Shown: positions 18,101 to 27,561 of the stretch, piece by piece
How the letters are laid out: each line of letters starts with the position of its first letter
Position numbering within the stretch: the stretch's first letter is position 1
NCBI GenBank assembly: GCA_029262995.1
Contig: JAJCYH010000009.1
Coordinates: 60,956-124,955, forward strand
DNA: 64,000 nucleotides
Reading direction: 5' to 3'
Source: Saprospiraceae bacterium
GTDB taxonomy: Bacteria > Bacteroidota > Bacteroidia > Chitinophagales > Saprospiraceae
Program-made: the position numbers and the translations under genes
Notes under the pieces: generated by a model
What the model was told of the DNA's origin: nothing
The model's input: the letters and a program-made list of their open reading frames with translations, nothing else
The model's database searches: none

Positions 18101-20060
18101 AGTCCCAATGAATGTCTATTGTATTAGACGTTGGTCCATTTACCAATCTAAGATTAGAGACCATATCATCAGCATTTGATACGGTTGCTCCATCACTAAA
18201 TAATATTGAATTACCCAAATTAGGCGCTAAAAAAGTATAGTTTAAACCACCTGCCCCACTTGGATTTCCAGGTGCCCAATTATCATAGGACAATCCACTA
18301 TGATCATCCCACAGAAAATTATTTCCAAAACGCTTCATTCCAATCCAGAATTCATCCTTAAATGTTGGCCTTACAGAACTCAATAACCATTCTTCTTCAA
18401 TCTCATTTTCAAAAATAACAACTGAACCACCATATGCCTTTGCTCTATTTTTAGCAATACTGGCCGTGGTTTTATAATTAGATAAATAATAATAGCTACC
18501 ATCGTGTGATCCTATATAATCCAATCCGCAAAATTGAGGTAATTTACAATCACAATCAGCTGGTGTCATTCTTCGCACCAACATACAATGTGCTTTACAA
18601 TCATCATATGACCCATCATCAAAGCTAGATGCGTTAACAATTGCTTCTCCGCCTGTAGTCAAACTAACTGCGGTATATTGATCACATACTGTAACAGGTG
18701 GTGTATTGTCTCTTATTTCAACCAAAACTGAACAAGAAGAAGAATTATAACATTCATCATAGACAGTAAATAATACTTCGTTTGTTCCCATTGGAAGAAT
18801 AATAGGCAATGCTCCGTTATAATTTCCTTGAAATCCTCCAGGATAAGTTACATCATAGGTTAGTCCACTATTTGGACTACAATTATCCTCAGCCTGAGGC
18901 AATGGAATTGCAGTATTTGCTCCACAAGTTACATTTCCATAGCTTGTATTAACAGAACCCATGATAACATTAGTCGTCGTAGAAATAAAGCCAGGACACT
19001 CTATGACAGGAGGTGTGTCATCAACAATTTCGATTACTTGTCTAATAGTGTCTAAAACTTCAGAACTACAATGCCATTCACGCATAACCCACAATCGAAC
19101 AATTTTCTTTGTACAACCAATTCTTGGGTATTCTATATCTTCAAAAGTAACAACTGTATTACAGTAAACATCTGGAAAAGGATACAAAGGAACTTGCTCT
19201 TCAATACCATTTATCTCGGTAGTAATAGAAGGCACTCCTACTTCTAATGGATCAGGATAGTTATTGTTATTATCATCCCAAAATACATCTTTATCCAATA
19301 TACCGTCACCATTTAAATCAGTATCATATTCATTTCCAAATTGCCCAAATCTCCATTTTCCGTCACAAGACAATGTATTAAAATTAATACCACAAGCATT
19401 AAAGACAGGAAACTGTGCAAAATCAGGTGGACAATTAACATCATCAAAATCAAATCGTAATAAATTATAAACGATCGTACATTCAGGTGCCCTATTGTTT
19501 TTGCTATCAAAAGCGGTATAAACTCTAGTGACAGATTTAACATAAAGAGGATCACATGAGTAAGGTGTAACAGTCTCACTTAACAATACTGCATCTTTAT
19601 AACCTTCACATGAATCAAAATATATAGGTCCTTCATAGGCAGAAAGTTCTGAACAAGCTACTTCTACGGTATCTGGACAGCTTTCAATAATTGGACCTAG
19701 TTTGTCTTCAAGAGTTATATTTCCCCAGCAAGAATTCCCAGTATTGGTATCTGTAACTTTCGCATACAAGTCTTGACCGATATAATTTGAGGATACTGGA
19801 TTAGAAATGTCACCATAGACATTAGAAACAGTAACAACATAATTTCCATTAGGGCAAGATGTGACTTGATCATTTAAGATCATATCTGCTGTTATCATGA
19901 CTTGGCAGTCTACGTCAAGTGAAACTTGAGTGTCGCCATTACATGCTAAAGAACACGTTGGGTTCTGTGCGATAATATTGCCAATTGGCAATAAAATATA
20001 CATTGCACATAATGCCAGATAATAAGACCACTTCTTTGTGGTCAATTCAAAGTACTTCAT
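15144..20060 (-). CDS. Giant surface protein B: HYR-like repeats with C-type lectin domain, dockerin-like, cohesin-like and T9SS sorting domains
   Basis: A 1638-residue secreted protein. Signal peptide ~1-32 (ending NIIAQ). Residues ~33-125 carry the shared N-terminal module ending NSCWG..LEDKLGP. HYR-like units with CP/RxW/DWC motifs follow. Unique among the four paralogues is a C-type lectin-like domain at ~502-620: NRAKAYGGSVVIF, EWLLSS, EFWIGMKR, LWDDHSG and YDNWAPGNPSG, placed after a TPADC segment. The C-terminal block has VELWASDFDAG, a carboxypeptidase-regulatory-like fold, the dockerin-like double motif (~1292-1362), a cohesin-like domain (~1423-1540) and a type A sorting domain (LFQNIPNPFSEN, ~1552-1638). 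Predicted surface-exposed, possibly glycan-binding through the lectin domain. The domain content is clear; the ligand is unknown. Confidence 0.85.
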   Translation of the reverse strand: MKYFELTTKKWSYYLALCAMYILLPIGNIIAQNPTCSLACNGDTQVSLDVDCQVMITADMILNDQVTSCPNGNYVVTVSNVYGDISNPVSSNYIGQDLYAKVTDTNTGNSCWGNITLEDKLGPIIESCPDTVEVACSELSAYEGPIYFDSCEGYKDAVLLSETVTPYSCDPLYVKSVTRVYTAFDSKNNRAPECTIVYNLLRFDFDDVNCPPDFAQFPVFNACGINFNTLSCDGKWRFGQFGNEYDTDLNGDGILDKDVFWDDNNNNYPDPLEVGVPSITTEINGIEEQVPLYPFPDVYCNTVVTFEDIEYPRIGCTKKIVRLWVMREWHCSSEVLDTIRQVIEIVDDTPPVIECPGFISTTTNVIMGSVNTSYGNVTCGANTAIPLPQAEDNCSPNSGLTYDVTYPGGFQGNYNGALPIILPMGTNEVLFTVYDECYNSSSCSVLVEIRDNTPPVTVCDQYTAVSLTTGGEAIVNASSFDDGSYDDCKAHCMLVRRMTPADCDCKLPQFCGLDYIGSHDGSYYYLSNYKTTASIAKNRAKAYGGSVVIFENEIEEEWLLSSVRPTFKDEFWIGMKRFGNNFLWDDHSGLSYDNWAPGNPSGAGGLNYTFLAPNLGNSILFSDGATVSNADDMVSNLRLVNGPTSNTIDIHWDWFAPSTEEYTEENGVNMKLLHYDGNNWITIYSERYTGSETTNTIENLLDQTNNGFYRYQLPANNPCGVNYFRIAIEDNSFEWDIIQGNFATGDDDSHYDNADVSFMISSSQCSEDCVVMDEFNQWDDTGCLNEYAYILEIKDICGFSEIANFCCSDVGTDQMVSFRVVDIFGNYNDCMVNVDIQDKIAPSLICPANTTVDCDIPFDPQSLSIVYGTPLLSDDCGATVTESGINELTNCNLGTYTRVFTATDEGGRTSSCKQILTFINPNPFSAQLDVDCPRDTIIVGCMAPEDLGPDIFGYPEFINERCGLLGTDWDDEVFTFNSTNGDACFKILRTWEIIDWCQPTLPVWTCVQVIKVTNGDKPIISGCETKEVCTYDSECLGGFIELEVSAVDSCTDASNLRWKYSVYAGDLGVGPQSFTYPIAQDSGDGNIANASGEYPIGTHIVRWTFFDRCGNATTCDQEFTIANCKAPTAYCINGLAVNLMPMDLDGDGEPDFAMVELWASDFDAGSHHPCGYEVTLSFSPDSFEPNIVFDCTTRGDQEVNIWASVVGFDGELIQSFCTSVVNVQDNNNACQGQKPETVDVGGTVFTEDLENVNNVEVSLVGTNLFGMTDLNGEYTFNEMPLGGDYIVMPKLNDNPLNGVSTLDIIEIQRHLLGLDELSSPYKIIAADVNKDFRITSVDLLELRKLILGIYNEFPNNESWRFVDNAYNFLDPRNPLNEDFKESYLISKLTTDMDIDFVAVKVGDVNDNSSVNSNGSIESESNSIAELIINDFEFEAGDLINIPVSIENEPTRGFQFTLNYDYESIEILSIESKSGDFNKNNYKVNANEIAISWNTIENHIQTTELFNITAIAKSNGKISDLLEIVSGKIAAELYDEKGFIKTPRLVSKTSESQEFKLFQNIPNPFSENTEVNFNLKSAGLVNIRVSDVQGRVIKAVSTDFSKGFNTYVINSNDLGRAGVYYLTLSTASQSATIKMVVLR

Positions 20061-20212
20061 GAGATCCTTTTTAAGATTACTGTTTGGGAATTACTTGATC
20101 CCCCTTAAATAAAATTGTTTACTTATTTATGGATCTATTAATACTCGGGTAGGTTAATTCTATTATTGCTTGAATTTAGTTTACTTCAGAGCAATTGTAT
20201 TACAAATGTAGG

Positions 20213-20251
20213 AAATATCTAATATGTTGTACTACCACATATTAGATATTT
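20213..20251. repeat. 14-bp perfect inverted repeat upstream of protein B
   Basis: Arms 20213-20226 and 20238-20251 are perfect reverse complements around an 11-base spacer containing GTACTACC. It lies ~155 bases upstream of the protein B start, between two minus-strand genes. It could be an operator or a leader hairpin; the T-rich flank is on the plus-strand side, so it is not an obvious minus-strand terminator. Confidence 0.6.
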
Positions 20252-20274
20252 TTTATATATGTTTTTTTTAATAT

Positions 20275-20309
20275 AAAAAAGCCCCCCTCCAAATTCATGG
20301 AGAGAGGCC
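20275..20309 (-). terminator. Probable terminator of surface protein C
   Basis: An imperfect stem (CTCCA at 20287-20291 with TGGAG at 20298-20302, then GCC/GGC at the base). It is followed on the minus strand by T residues (A at 20275-20280), ~30 bases past the protein C stop. It is similar in sequence to the terminators after proteins A and B. Confidence 0.6.
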
Positions 20310-20336
20310 ATCCCAAAAACCGATTTTATTCTAGTA

Positions 20337-23300
20337 CTATTCGATTATAATCATCTTCTTAGTCGCTGTAAAGTCACCACTCTCTAATTGATAGTAGTAT
20401 ACACCAGCTGCGCCTAAATCGGATTTACTCAATTCAATTTCATTATATCCTTTTGCAAAGTTGCCATTTACAGTTTTAACAACTTTACCAGTAACGTCAA
20501 GAACAGTAAATGTTGCATCAGCAGATAGAGGTAATTCAAATCCTACAATTGTGTTAGTAGTAAATGGATTAGGCTCATTTTGATATAAAGCAAAGTTTAC
20601 ATCAGCTTTAGCACCACTGTTCATGTCGATATTAACAATATCCAAGTTAGAACCTACATAAGCTTCAGCTCTAGTGATTTCACTATTGATATCAATCAAT
20701 TCAGAAATCAAACCAGATGTTCTAGCTTTGAAAGTCATTGTAAACAATGCTCCCGTTGCATTCACTGGAGTCTCAGAGTTCCAAGAAGTAGTTACTGAAC
20801 CACTGTGTACTCCGAAGTTATCTTCAGATACATCAATTGCACCAGCATTAACTGTGATAAGCTCAAGACCATTAGTAGCCAAAGTAAATTGGTAACCATA
20901 GATGCTATTGAAACCATCAGCGTTTACTGCCAGATCAAATGTTTGTCCAGCTTCAACTTGAATATCTTCAAATTCTATATTTACAACTGAAGAAGATCTG
21001 TCTTCTGTTGATCCGCTTGTAGCGTTAGCTATAACACTTTGGTTAACATCACCAACTTTAATACCAACGAAGTTCTCATCAATCATATCAGTAGATAGAT
21101 TGTAGATATCAATCGTCTCATCGAAGTTCCAAGGACTGTTAACGTCCAAAGTTTGAGCTGCATCAACAAATCTCCAACTAGAGTTGCTTGGTAATTCTTC
21201 ATAGATACCTAAGATCAGTTTTCTTAATTCAATAAGATCTATAGCAGTTACTGCACCGTCGTTATTAACATCAGCAGCAATTAGCTTATAGGCACTGTCT
21301 AAGTTCTCTAATCCAAGAATGTGTCGTTGAATTAATACTAAATCAAGTGTACTTACACCGTTCATGTAGTCATCATCCTTCTCAGCTTTCACTTGGTAAT
21401 CCATTGTTAAGAAGTTATCAACAAATGAGTAATTACCAGTGTTGTCTGTCATATCTGTGTCTTTGAATTCATAGAACATGTTTTCGTTAGCAACTTCAAC
21501 ATTTTCTACACTTTGTCCGAACTCAGTTTCGATCTTACCAGCAATGCTTCCAGTACCTGTAGTATCGACAGTACAACCATTAGGATTGTTATCAACCAAT
21601 CTTAGGTTAACTTGACAGAAGTCATAATTTCCACATAAATCCCATACATATACAGGAATTGTAAGCGTAGCATCATTAGTTCCAACTAAATCATCACAAG
21701 TGAATACTCTTGAAGAAGATCTCAAATCACTATTGTAATTAGGGTCTAACTCTGGTTGAGTTTCAGTAAATGTAAATCTTAAGTCTTCGTAAGCTACACA
21801 GTTGTCAAATGAACCGTAATCGAAATCGATAGCCCATAATTCAACCATTGATACAGCAGGTCCTGAACCATCTGGATCAGCCATAAGTGCAGTACTTAGG
21901 TTAACACAGTAAGGCGTAGGAGCTTTTTTATCCTGAACTGTGAAGTATGAAGTAGTAGAACTTACGTTACCACAACCATCATATACTTTCCAAACAACTC
22001 TGTGTCTAGTTTCACCACAATCAGCAGGAATTGCATCAGGAATATTAATAGTGTACTCAAATCCTGGAGGTGTCGCAAAGTCACCTTCATTATTATCAAC
22101 ACCACCTCTGTTACCAACTCTTACATCTGGAATTAAGTATCCGTAAACAGCTAAGTTATCAGCAGCATTATCTTCTGACCATAATGGATCAGTTGAAGTA
22201 TTTCTATCCTCTGCTACAAATGAACTCCACTCTCTGTCAAATACCCAATCGAAATTTATATCAACATATACATTCCACTTCAACCACTCACTAGGACAAG
22301 CGTTTTCAATTACTTCGCCATTTTCATCCAAGTTTGTGTCAAATGCTGTTGCAGACATTTGGATTCCTACACCTACACATGCTCTTTCATCTATAGAAGT
22401 ACCAGAACCTCCTGAACCAGGAACAGCAGGGAACATATCGTCTCCAGCTTCAATAGCTGGTGCATATGTGTCTATTAATTTACCAATAACAGTCCAAGTC
22501 CAAATACCACCATTTGATGGATTGTTAGGCTCATACTGACACCAGTCAATTACTGTATAAGTATTAATAATCTTTCTACAAGCATCACCTTCGAAGTAGA
22601 AAGTGTCAGTATCCAATGACCATCCAATTAAGCTACAATTAGCGTCAACCCAGTAAGGTCTATCGCAAAGACCGTCAACACAGCTTAGTCTAACCTCAGC
22701 ATAATCAAAAATATCATCATCATTAGTATCAAATTGCTCAATATCAGCTCCTCTTACTTCCATCAATCCACAATCATCACCATCGTTATCAGCTAATCTG
22801 ATAAACTCATCTTCAGAGTACGGCCAGTCAATAGAAACATCACCGTCAAACCGTTGTACATCAAGTGGTCTTTCAACAACAATGATTTGTCTGCACTGTA
22901 CATTTGTACCAGCAATAGACCACCATCTTGTGATAGGACCATAATGACAAGCTTTGTTGAATAGGTCCTCATTAACAGTTGACCACCAAGGTGCAGTATA
23001 GTTGGCAATAAATCCATCACCATTTACATCAGTATACATACCAACTTCGTTGATAAACATTCCGCTTTGGCTAGTAACTGTAAATTCAGAAATCTCACCG
23101 TCTTGATTGATATCTAGACCACAAAGATCTACATAATCAACGTCTAGGTTACCACAAGTCGAACTAGCATAAGCTGAACCACCCGTTACAGATAAGTCTT
23201 TCTCATCCATTTCACAAGTAATTACCGCTAATGGAGGACAAGTTAATTTAGGTGCTAATTTAGCTTCTACTCTAACTGTTGCCCATGTAATTCCAAATAA

Positions 23301-26300
23301 ATCACCTGGAGTACCTGGAACACCATCCATGTTTGCATCATCCCAAACACCCAATTCAACATCAATCAATACATAATCATTGATTCCATCACCGTCAGTA
23401 TCAGCACCATTACCATCGATTAAATCTTGGCAACAGAACTTAACATAAAGTCCTTCATCAGTGTCATCTCTATCATGATCAGTTGGCTGCTGAGAGTTAG
23501 GTAAGTTATTGAAGTTAAAGAACGTAGAGTTATTCTCATGTCCATCAACACCAAAGCTTCCACAAACACCACCATCAACTCTTCTTATTGCTACTCTTAC
23601 AGGACCACAATCACCATCGTGAGAACCATTGTCAACACTTGGTACATATAGTTTAGCAGAACCACCTTGAGGATCAGTTGGAGAACTTGTCAAACTGATT
23701 ACAATGTTTTGCTTAGCAACAGCTATTGGCGCTGAGCCATCAACTACAGTTACAGATAATGTTATATATGATACATTACCACAACAATCGCTTAATTCAT
23801 AAGTATATACATATGGAGCAGCAGCCTTAGGTAGACCTTCTACTATCCAAACAGGGAAACCATTAGCATCAAATACTGGATTATCATCCTCATCCAAAAG
23901 AATTCTTGGACCGGCAACGATTTCAGTAATTGTACCTGGTTGTCCGTATACTCTGTAAGTAACTACACTAGAACAATTATCCGCTAAATGATCAGGAACT
24001 GGCAATGTAAAGTTAGCAGCACAACCCCAAGGGCTAGCACTTACAGTCATTGGAGCCAACCCACTTGCAGTAGGTCCTTCCGTATCTTTTGCATGTATAA
24101 CTTGAATTGCATTTTCAGTGTCACCAGTACACCAATCAAGAGCAGTCCATGTTCTGATTATTTTACTATTACCACTACAACCAGCACCACACGTAGGAAG
24201 TACTTGATCAGAGTAAGTAAAGAAGATATTACAAGAATTGTTCAAGAAACTCTCCTGTAAACCTTTATCGCTAAAGAATAGTGGGTAAGCGTTTCTTACA
24301 CCAGCTGCATTTGCATTGCATTCCCAGAGTGCTACGAAATTAGGATCATAGTTATGACCATCAGTCTCATCACAAGTTGGCAGTGGACAAGGGTTATTAG
24401 CTTCCCATTGACCTCTGAAGTAATTATAAATTGCATCAGGAGTAGTCTCCGCTCCACAAGTTAAAGTTACAATGCCTGTAGGCCAGAACCATTCCTCATT
24501 AAGGTCAGCAACACTTATTCTTTCTTGAATAATTGCCTGAACTTTAGAAGAAGTATTTCCAGAAGCATCAGTAGCAACCCAAGTTCTTAAAGTAGTCGTT
24601 CCATCACAAGAATTTCCTATAATTTCAGTTTGTACTACTTCCAAATCAACGATCTCGCAAGAAGAACCTGCAGCAGATAAGTATTCATCTGGAGTTACAG
24701 TAGCACCACAAAATACCTCGCCATCGTTAAATGTCAAAGATACACTGTTGAACATACCTTGGTCACCACCTACAGTATCATCCCATCTGAACATCCATGT
24801 TCCGCCCATTGGCTCACCATCGAATGCAGAAAGAGGTTGATTCGGTCTAACAGCAGCACCTGAACCAGGAGTATAAAGCGCACAAGCAAATGGAGCACCT
24901 TCATCATCAAATACACAATTCGCATTATCAGAAGTAGTACATTGATTGTCTACTAAACTAACTCTTGTACCTGATGGAGAAATGATATCTAATTCAATAT
25001 CACCAACCCATGTGTGGTTTAAGTTAACTGCTACATTCAAGTCAGTGATATCACACTCTGACTCAACATCGAAAGAAAAGAATTGCTCAGGCTCTGCAGA
25101 AGTAATCATTTCTCCTGTCATTCCATCTAAAGGAATAAAAGCAGGGAATTCTTTACCAGCAGATAATAAGTTAGGCAAATCATCTTTACATGTAATAACT
25201 ATATCTTCAATTGGTGGCATTAATGGTGGTAATTTATCTTCAATTACCATTTCACCCCAACAAGAATTATCTCTACAAGCATCATTTACTGTTACAGTAT
25301 AAGTTCCTGGATCTAATTCAATAGTCTGACCATTAACATCTCCACTAACCCCAGAAATAAATACTTCATAACAATTGAAGTAACATCCATAAGGACCACC
25401 TTCCAAGAACATATCAGCAGAAATAAATACTGAACAATCTTGGCTTAGAGATACGTTAACCAAATCATTACAAGCTAATGAAGTAACAATCTGATCTTCT
25501 GGAAACTCATTAACAGTTACACACCATTCACATTCAGATGTATTACCTGCAAAGTCAGATGCTCTATATAAAAAGCAATGAGTACCGATTGGCAATGCAT
25601 CACCAGAAGCAAATTCATTTACACCAGGTAATGGAGGAAGTGGAGGAACAATAACAGCACCTGTATAAGAGAAGAATGCGTCTATATTGCTAAATCCAAA
25701 ATCATTAAAATATCCACTACCACAAGCTACAGAACACAAGTACGTGTTAGCACCTGTAGATGTGATACCATTACACATTGGACCATTCCACGCAATTGCT
25801 CCACCAACAGTTAACACTTCCATATATAATCCTGGAGTTCCAGGGCTAACAATGAAAGGATTGCCCATTAGATCTAAAACAGGAATACAAGCTTCCTCAC
25901 CAGGAGCACTAGCAAACATAGTAACATCGACCAAACCAGAAGTTGCTACTGGCGATGCCGTTAAAATACATGGCATCGGTGCATGTGCTGCTGTAGCACC
26001 TGCAGGAGCAATATAAAAGTTAACTGTAGCCATTGTTTGTCCCCATGCTGTATTGTCAAATATGAAACATCCTTCATTAATTTGTACATCAGCAGTAGGA
26101 GGGAAACCAGAAATGTCCATTTCTTGAACTTGAGAAGTCTGTGTAGCACCACAAGAAAGTGTACTACCTTGACCAGGACAGTTACCTATTGAGCCGAATA
26201 CAGCACCAGGCAACTCGCCTCCTCCTTGAGGACAGTTATCAGTCTCTATAACCTCAAAATCATATATTTGCTCACATTCACCACCTTGAAGGTTAAATGT

Positions 26301-27506
26301 GAAATCTCCAGGACAAGTTAAAGTCGGAGCCTCGTCATCTACAACTGTGACTTTAACCTCACACGAAATAGGGAAAGTCACTCCGTTTCCAGAACCTGTA
26401 CCTGAAATAATAACACATGTTGTTCCCAAAGGATAAGTAGCTGGACCATTAGCAGCCTGGGTAAAGCTGTTCAAGAATCCAACACATGCTGTTGGGAATG
26501 TTACGTCTGCAACAATAGTAGCTGCAGTACAGAAACTATTTACATCATTATCTGCACCTAATACAAAATCTAATGTACCATCAGCTGCCGCTGCATCAAA
26601 TTGTGCAACAGGTATACATATTTGGAAAGGTCTGTCAGTACAATCACCACCACCTGTTAAAACAGTACCAATTAATGAACCTTCCAGAAAAATTGGTGCA
26701 TTTTCGGTAAAGAAAGAGTGATCACCAGTAGCGTTGAAATCAATACAAATTTCATCCGCACAAGGAGCACTAGCTCCTACAGGACTAACACCATCTACAC
26801 TAAATGGCGTATCAACTAGGTTAGGTGCATAATTGTAAGGCACCGGAACACCATTGGCGGTTACAAAATTACCAGGAGAACCTAAGGATTCACATCCAGG
26901 AGGCAGCTCAGGATCAGGTATTGTTACCGTAGCTTCACATACGCCATCGTCTGTTCCAACTGTAACGTCATCTGGGCAAGTAAATGCACAAACACAAACT
27001 GTAGAAAAGCTGGTAATCAAAAATCCTTGTTGGTTAGTAAATACTGGATCATCAGGCGTGGAACAGTTAATTCCTCCATCACCAAATCCCGCAGTACGAT
27101 CGTTGTCGTCTGGACCAGGTGACCCACCATCAAAAAATACAATACTCTGATTTCCACAACCATTTGCACTACCATCCTCAGATGATTCCGCAGTTATAGT
27201 TCCGTTGTTCCAGTTATCACCAAAACTTTCGTAACCATAAAGCTCTATGGTATTTCCATCAGTTACGCAAATCGCTGTCGTCGCGCCATTAACCCATTGG
27301 TTAAGACCAGAGTTTACACATGCTAGAGCCGAATTAGCGGTGGCATCCCAAAGAAACCATGAGTTCTCACCGGTAAATGTCTCATTGTCAGTCGTGATTG
27401 ATATCTCTGTCTGTCCAACGGGACACTGACCGTAAGCGGTCACAACAGCAAGCATCAATACGAAGCATGAAGTTAGTTTAATAAATAAATTATACATCTT
27501 TTTCAT
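20337..27506 (-). CDS. Giant surface protein C: HYR-like repeats, P-domain, dockerin-like, cohesin-like and T9SS sorting domains
   Basis: A 2389-residue secreted protein, the largest in the window. Signal peptide MKKMYNLFIK...VVTAYGQ. The N-terminal ~650 residues hold HYR domains (VTVGTDDGVCEA, VTVVDDEAPTLTCPGD) not shared with A, B or D. The SCWG..EDKLPP module then appears at ~680-765. A proprotein-convertase P-domain follows at ~800-928 (LNHTWVGDIELDIISPSGT, GGTWMFRWDD). Next are RTW..DWC modules, a Ca-binding-looking CC/DTDGDG module (~1339-1412), a VELWAIDFDYG module, a carboxypeptidase-regulatory-like fold, the dockerin-like double motif (~2044-2115), a cohesin-like domain (~2175-2288) and a type A sorting domain (LYQNEPNPFTTN, ~2304-2389). 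Probably co-transcribed with the small exported protein 55 bases upstream. No protease domain accompanies the P-domain. Role inferred as surface adhesin or structural element. Confidence 0.85.
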   Translation of the reverse strand: MKKMYNLFIKLTSCFVLMLAVVTAYGQCPVGQTEISITTDNETFTGENSWFLWDATANSALACVNSGLNQWVNGATTAICVTDGNTIELYGYESFGDNWNNGTITAESSEDGSANGCGNQSIVFFDGGSPGPDDNDRTAGFGDGGINCSTPDDPVFTNQQGFLITSFSTVCVCAFTCPDDVTVGTDDGVCEATVTIPDPELPPGCESLGSPGNFVTANGVPVPYNYAPNLVDTPFSVDGVSPVGASAPCADEICIDFNATGDHSFFTENAPIFLEGSLIGTVLTGGGDCTDRPFQICIPVAQFDAAAADGTLDFVLGADNDVNSFCTAATIVADVTFPTACVGFLNSFTQAANGPATYPLGTTCVIISGTGSGNGVTFPISCEVKVTVVDDEAPTLTCPGDFTFNLQGGECEQIYDFEVIETDNCPQGGGELPGAVFGSIGNCPGQGSTLSCGATQTSQVQEMDISGFPPTADVQINEGCFIFDNTAWGQTMATVNFYIAPAGATAAHAPMPCILTASPVATSGLVDVTMFASAPGEEACIPVLDLMGNPFIVSPGTPGLYMEVLTVGGAIAWNGPMCNGITSTGANTYLCSVACGSGYFNDFGFSNIDAFFSYTGAVIVPPLPPLPGVNEFASGDALPIGTHCFLYRASDFAGNTSECEWCVTVNEFPEDQIVTSLACNDLVNVSLSQDCSVFISADMFLEGGPYGCYFNCYEVFISGVSGDVNGQTIELDPGTYTVTVNDACRDNSCWGEMVIEDKLPPLMPPIEDIVITCKDDLPNLLSAGKEFPAFIPLDGMTGEMITSAEPEQFFSFDVESECDITDLNVAVNLNHTWVGDIELDIISPSGTRVSLVDNQCTTSDNANCVFDDEGAPFACALYTPGSGAAVRPNQPLSAFDGEPMGGTWMFRWDDTVGGDQGMFNSVSLTFNDGEVFCGATVTPDEYLSAAGSSCEIVDLEVVQTEIIGNSCDGTTTLRTWVATDASGNTSSKVQAIIQERISVADLNEEWFWPTGIVTLTCGAETTPDAIYNYFRGQWEANNPCPLPTCDETDGHNYDPNFVALWECNANAAGVRNAYPLFFSDKGLQESFLNNSCNIFFTYSDQVLPTCGAGCSGNSKIIRTWTALDWCTGDTENAIQVIHAKDTEGPTASGLAPMTVSASPWGCAANFTLPVPDHLADNCSSVVTYRVYGQPGTITEIVAGPRILLDEDDNPVFDANGFPVWIVEGLPKAAAPYVYTYELSDCCGNVSYITLSVTVVDGSAPIAVAKQNIVISLTSSPTDPQGGSAKLYVPSVDNGSHDGDCGPVRVAIRRVDGGVCGSFGVDGHENNSTFFNFNNLPNSQQPTDHDRDDTDEGLYVKFCCQDLIDGNGADTDGDGINDYVLIDVELGVWDDANMDGVPGTPGDLFGITWATVRVEAKLAPKLTCPPLAVITCEMDEKDLSVTGGSAYASSTCGNLDVDYVDLCGLDINQDGEISEFTVTSQSGMFINEVGMYTDVNGDGFIANYTAPWWSTVNEDLFNKACHYGPITRWWSIAGTNVQCRQIIVVERPLDVQRFDGDVSIDWPYSEDEFIRLADNDGDDCGLMEVRGADIEQFDTNDDDIFDYAEVRLSCVDGLCDRPYWVDANCSLIGWSLDTDTFYFEGDACRKIINTYTVIDWCQYEPNNPSNGGIWTWTVIGKLIDTYAPAIEAGDDMFPAVPGSGGSGTSIDERACVGVGIQMSATAFDTNLDENGEVIENACPSEWLKWNVYVDINFDWVFDREWSSFVAEDRNTSTDPLWSEDNAADNLAVYGYLIPDVRVGNRGGVDNNEGDFATPPGFEYTINIPDAIPADCGETRHRVVWKVYDGCGNVSSTTSYFTVQDKKAPTPYCVNLSTALMADPDGSGPAVSMVELWAIDFDYGSFDNCVAYEDLRFTFTETQPELDPNYNSDLRSSSRVFTCDDLVGTNDATLTIPVYVWDLCGNYDFCQVNLRLVDNNPNGCTVDTTGTGSIAGKIETEFGQSVENVEVANENMFYEFKDTDMTDNTGNYSFVDNFLTMDYQVKAEKDDDYMNGVSTLDLVLIQRHILGLENLDSAYKLIAADVNNDGAVTAIDLIELRKLILGIYEELPSNSSWRFVDAAQTLDVNSPWNFDETIDIYNLSTDMIDENFVGIKVGDVNQSVIANATSGSTEDRSSSVVNIEFEDIQVEAGQTFDLAVNADGFNSIYGYQFTLATNGLELITVNAGAIDVSEDNFGVHSGSVTTSWNSETPVNATGALFTMTFKARTSGLISELIDINSEITRAEAYVGSNLDIVNIDMNSGAKADVNFALYQNEPNPFTTNTIVGFELPLSADATFTVLDVTGKVVKTVNGNFAKGYNEIELSKSDLGAAGVYYYQLESGDFTATKKMIIIE

Positions 27507-27561
27507 AATAAGATAAGATTGAGTTTGTTATAATCGAATTTTTAAAAATATAATTGAGTAA

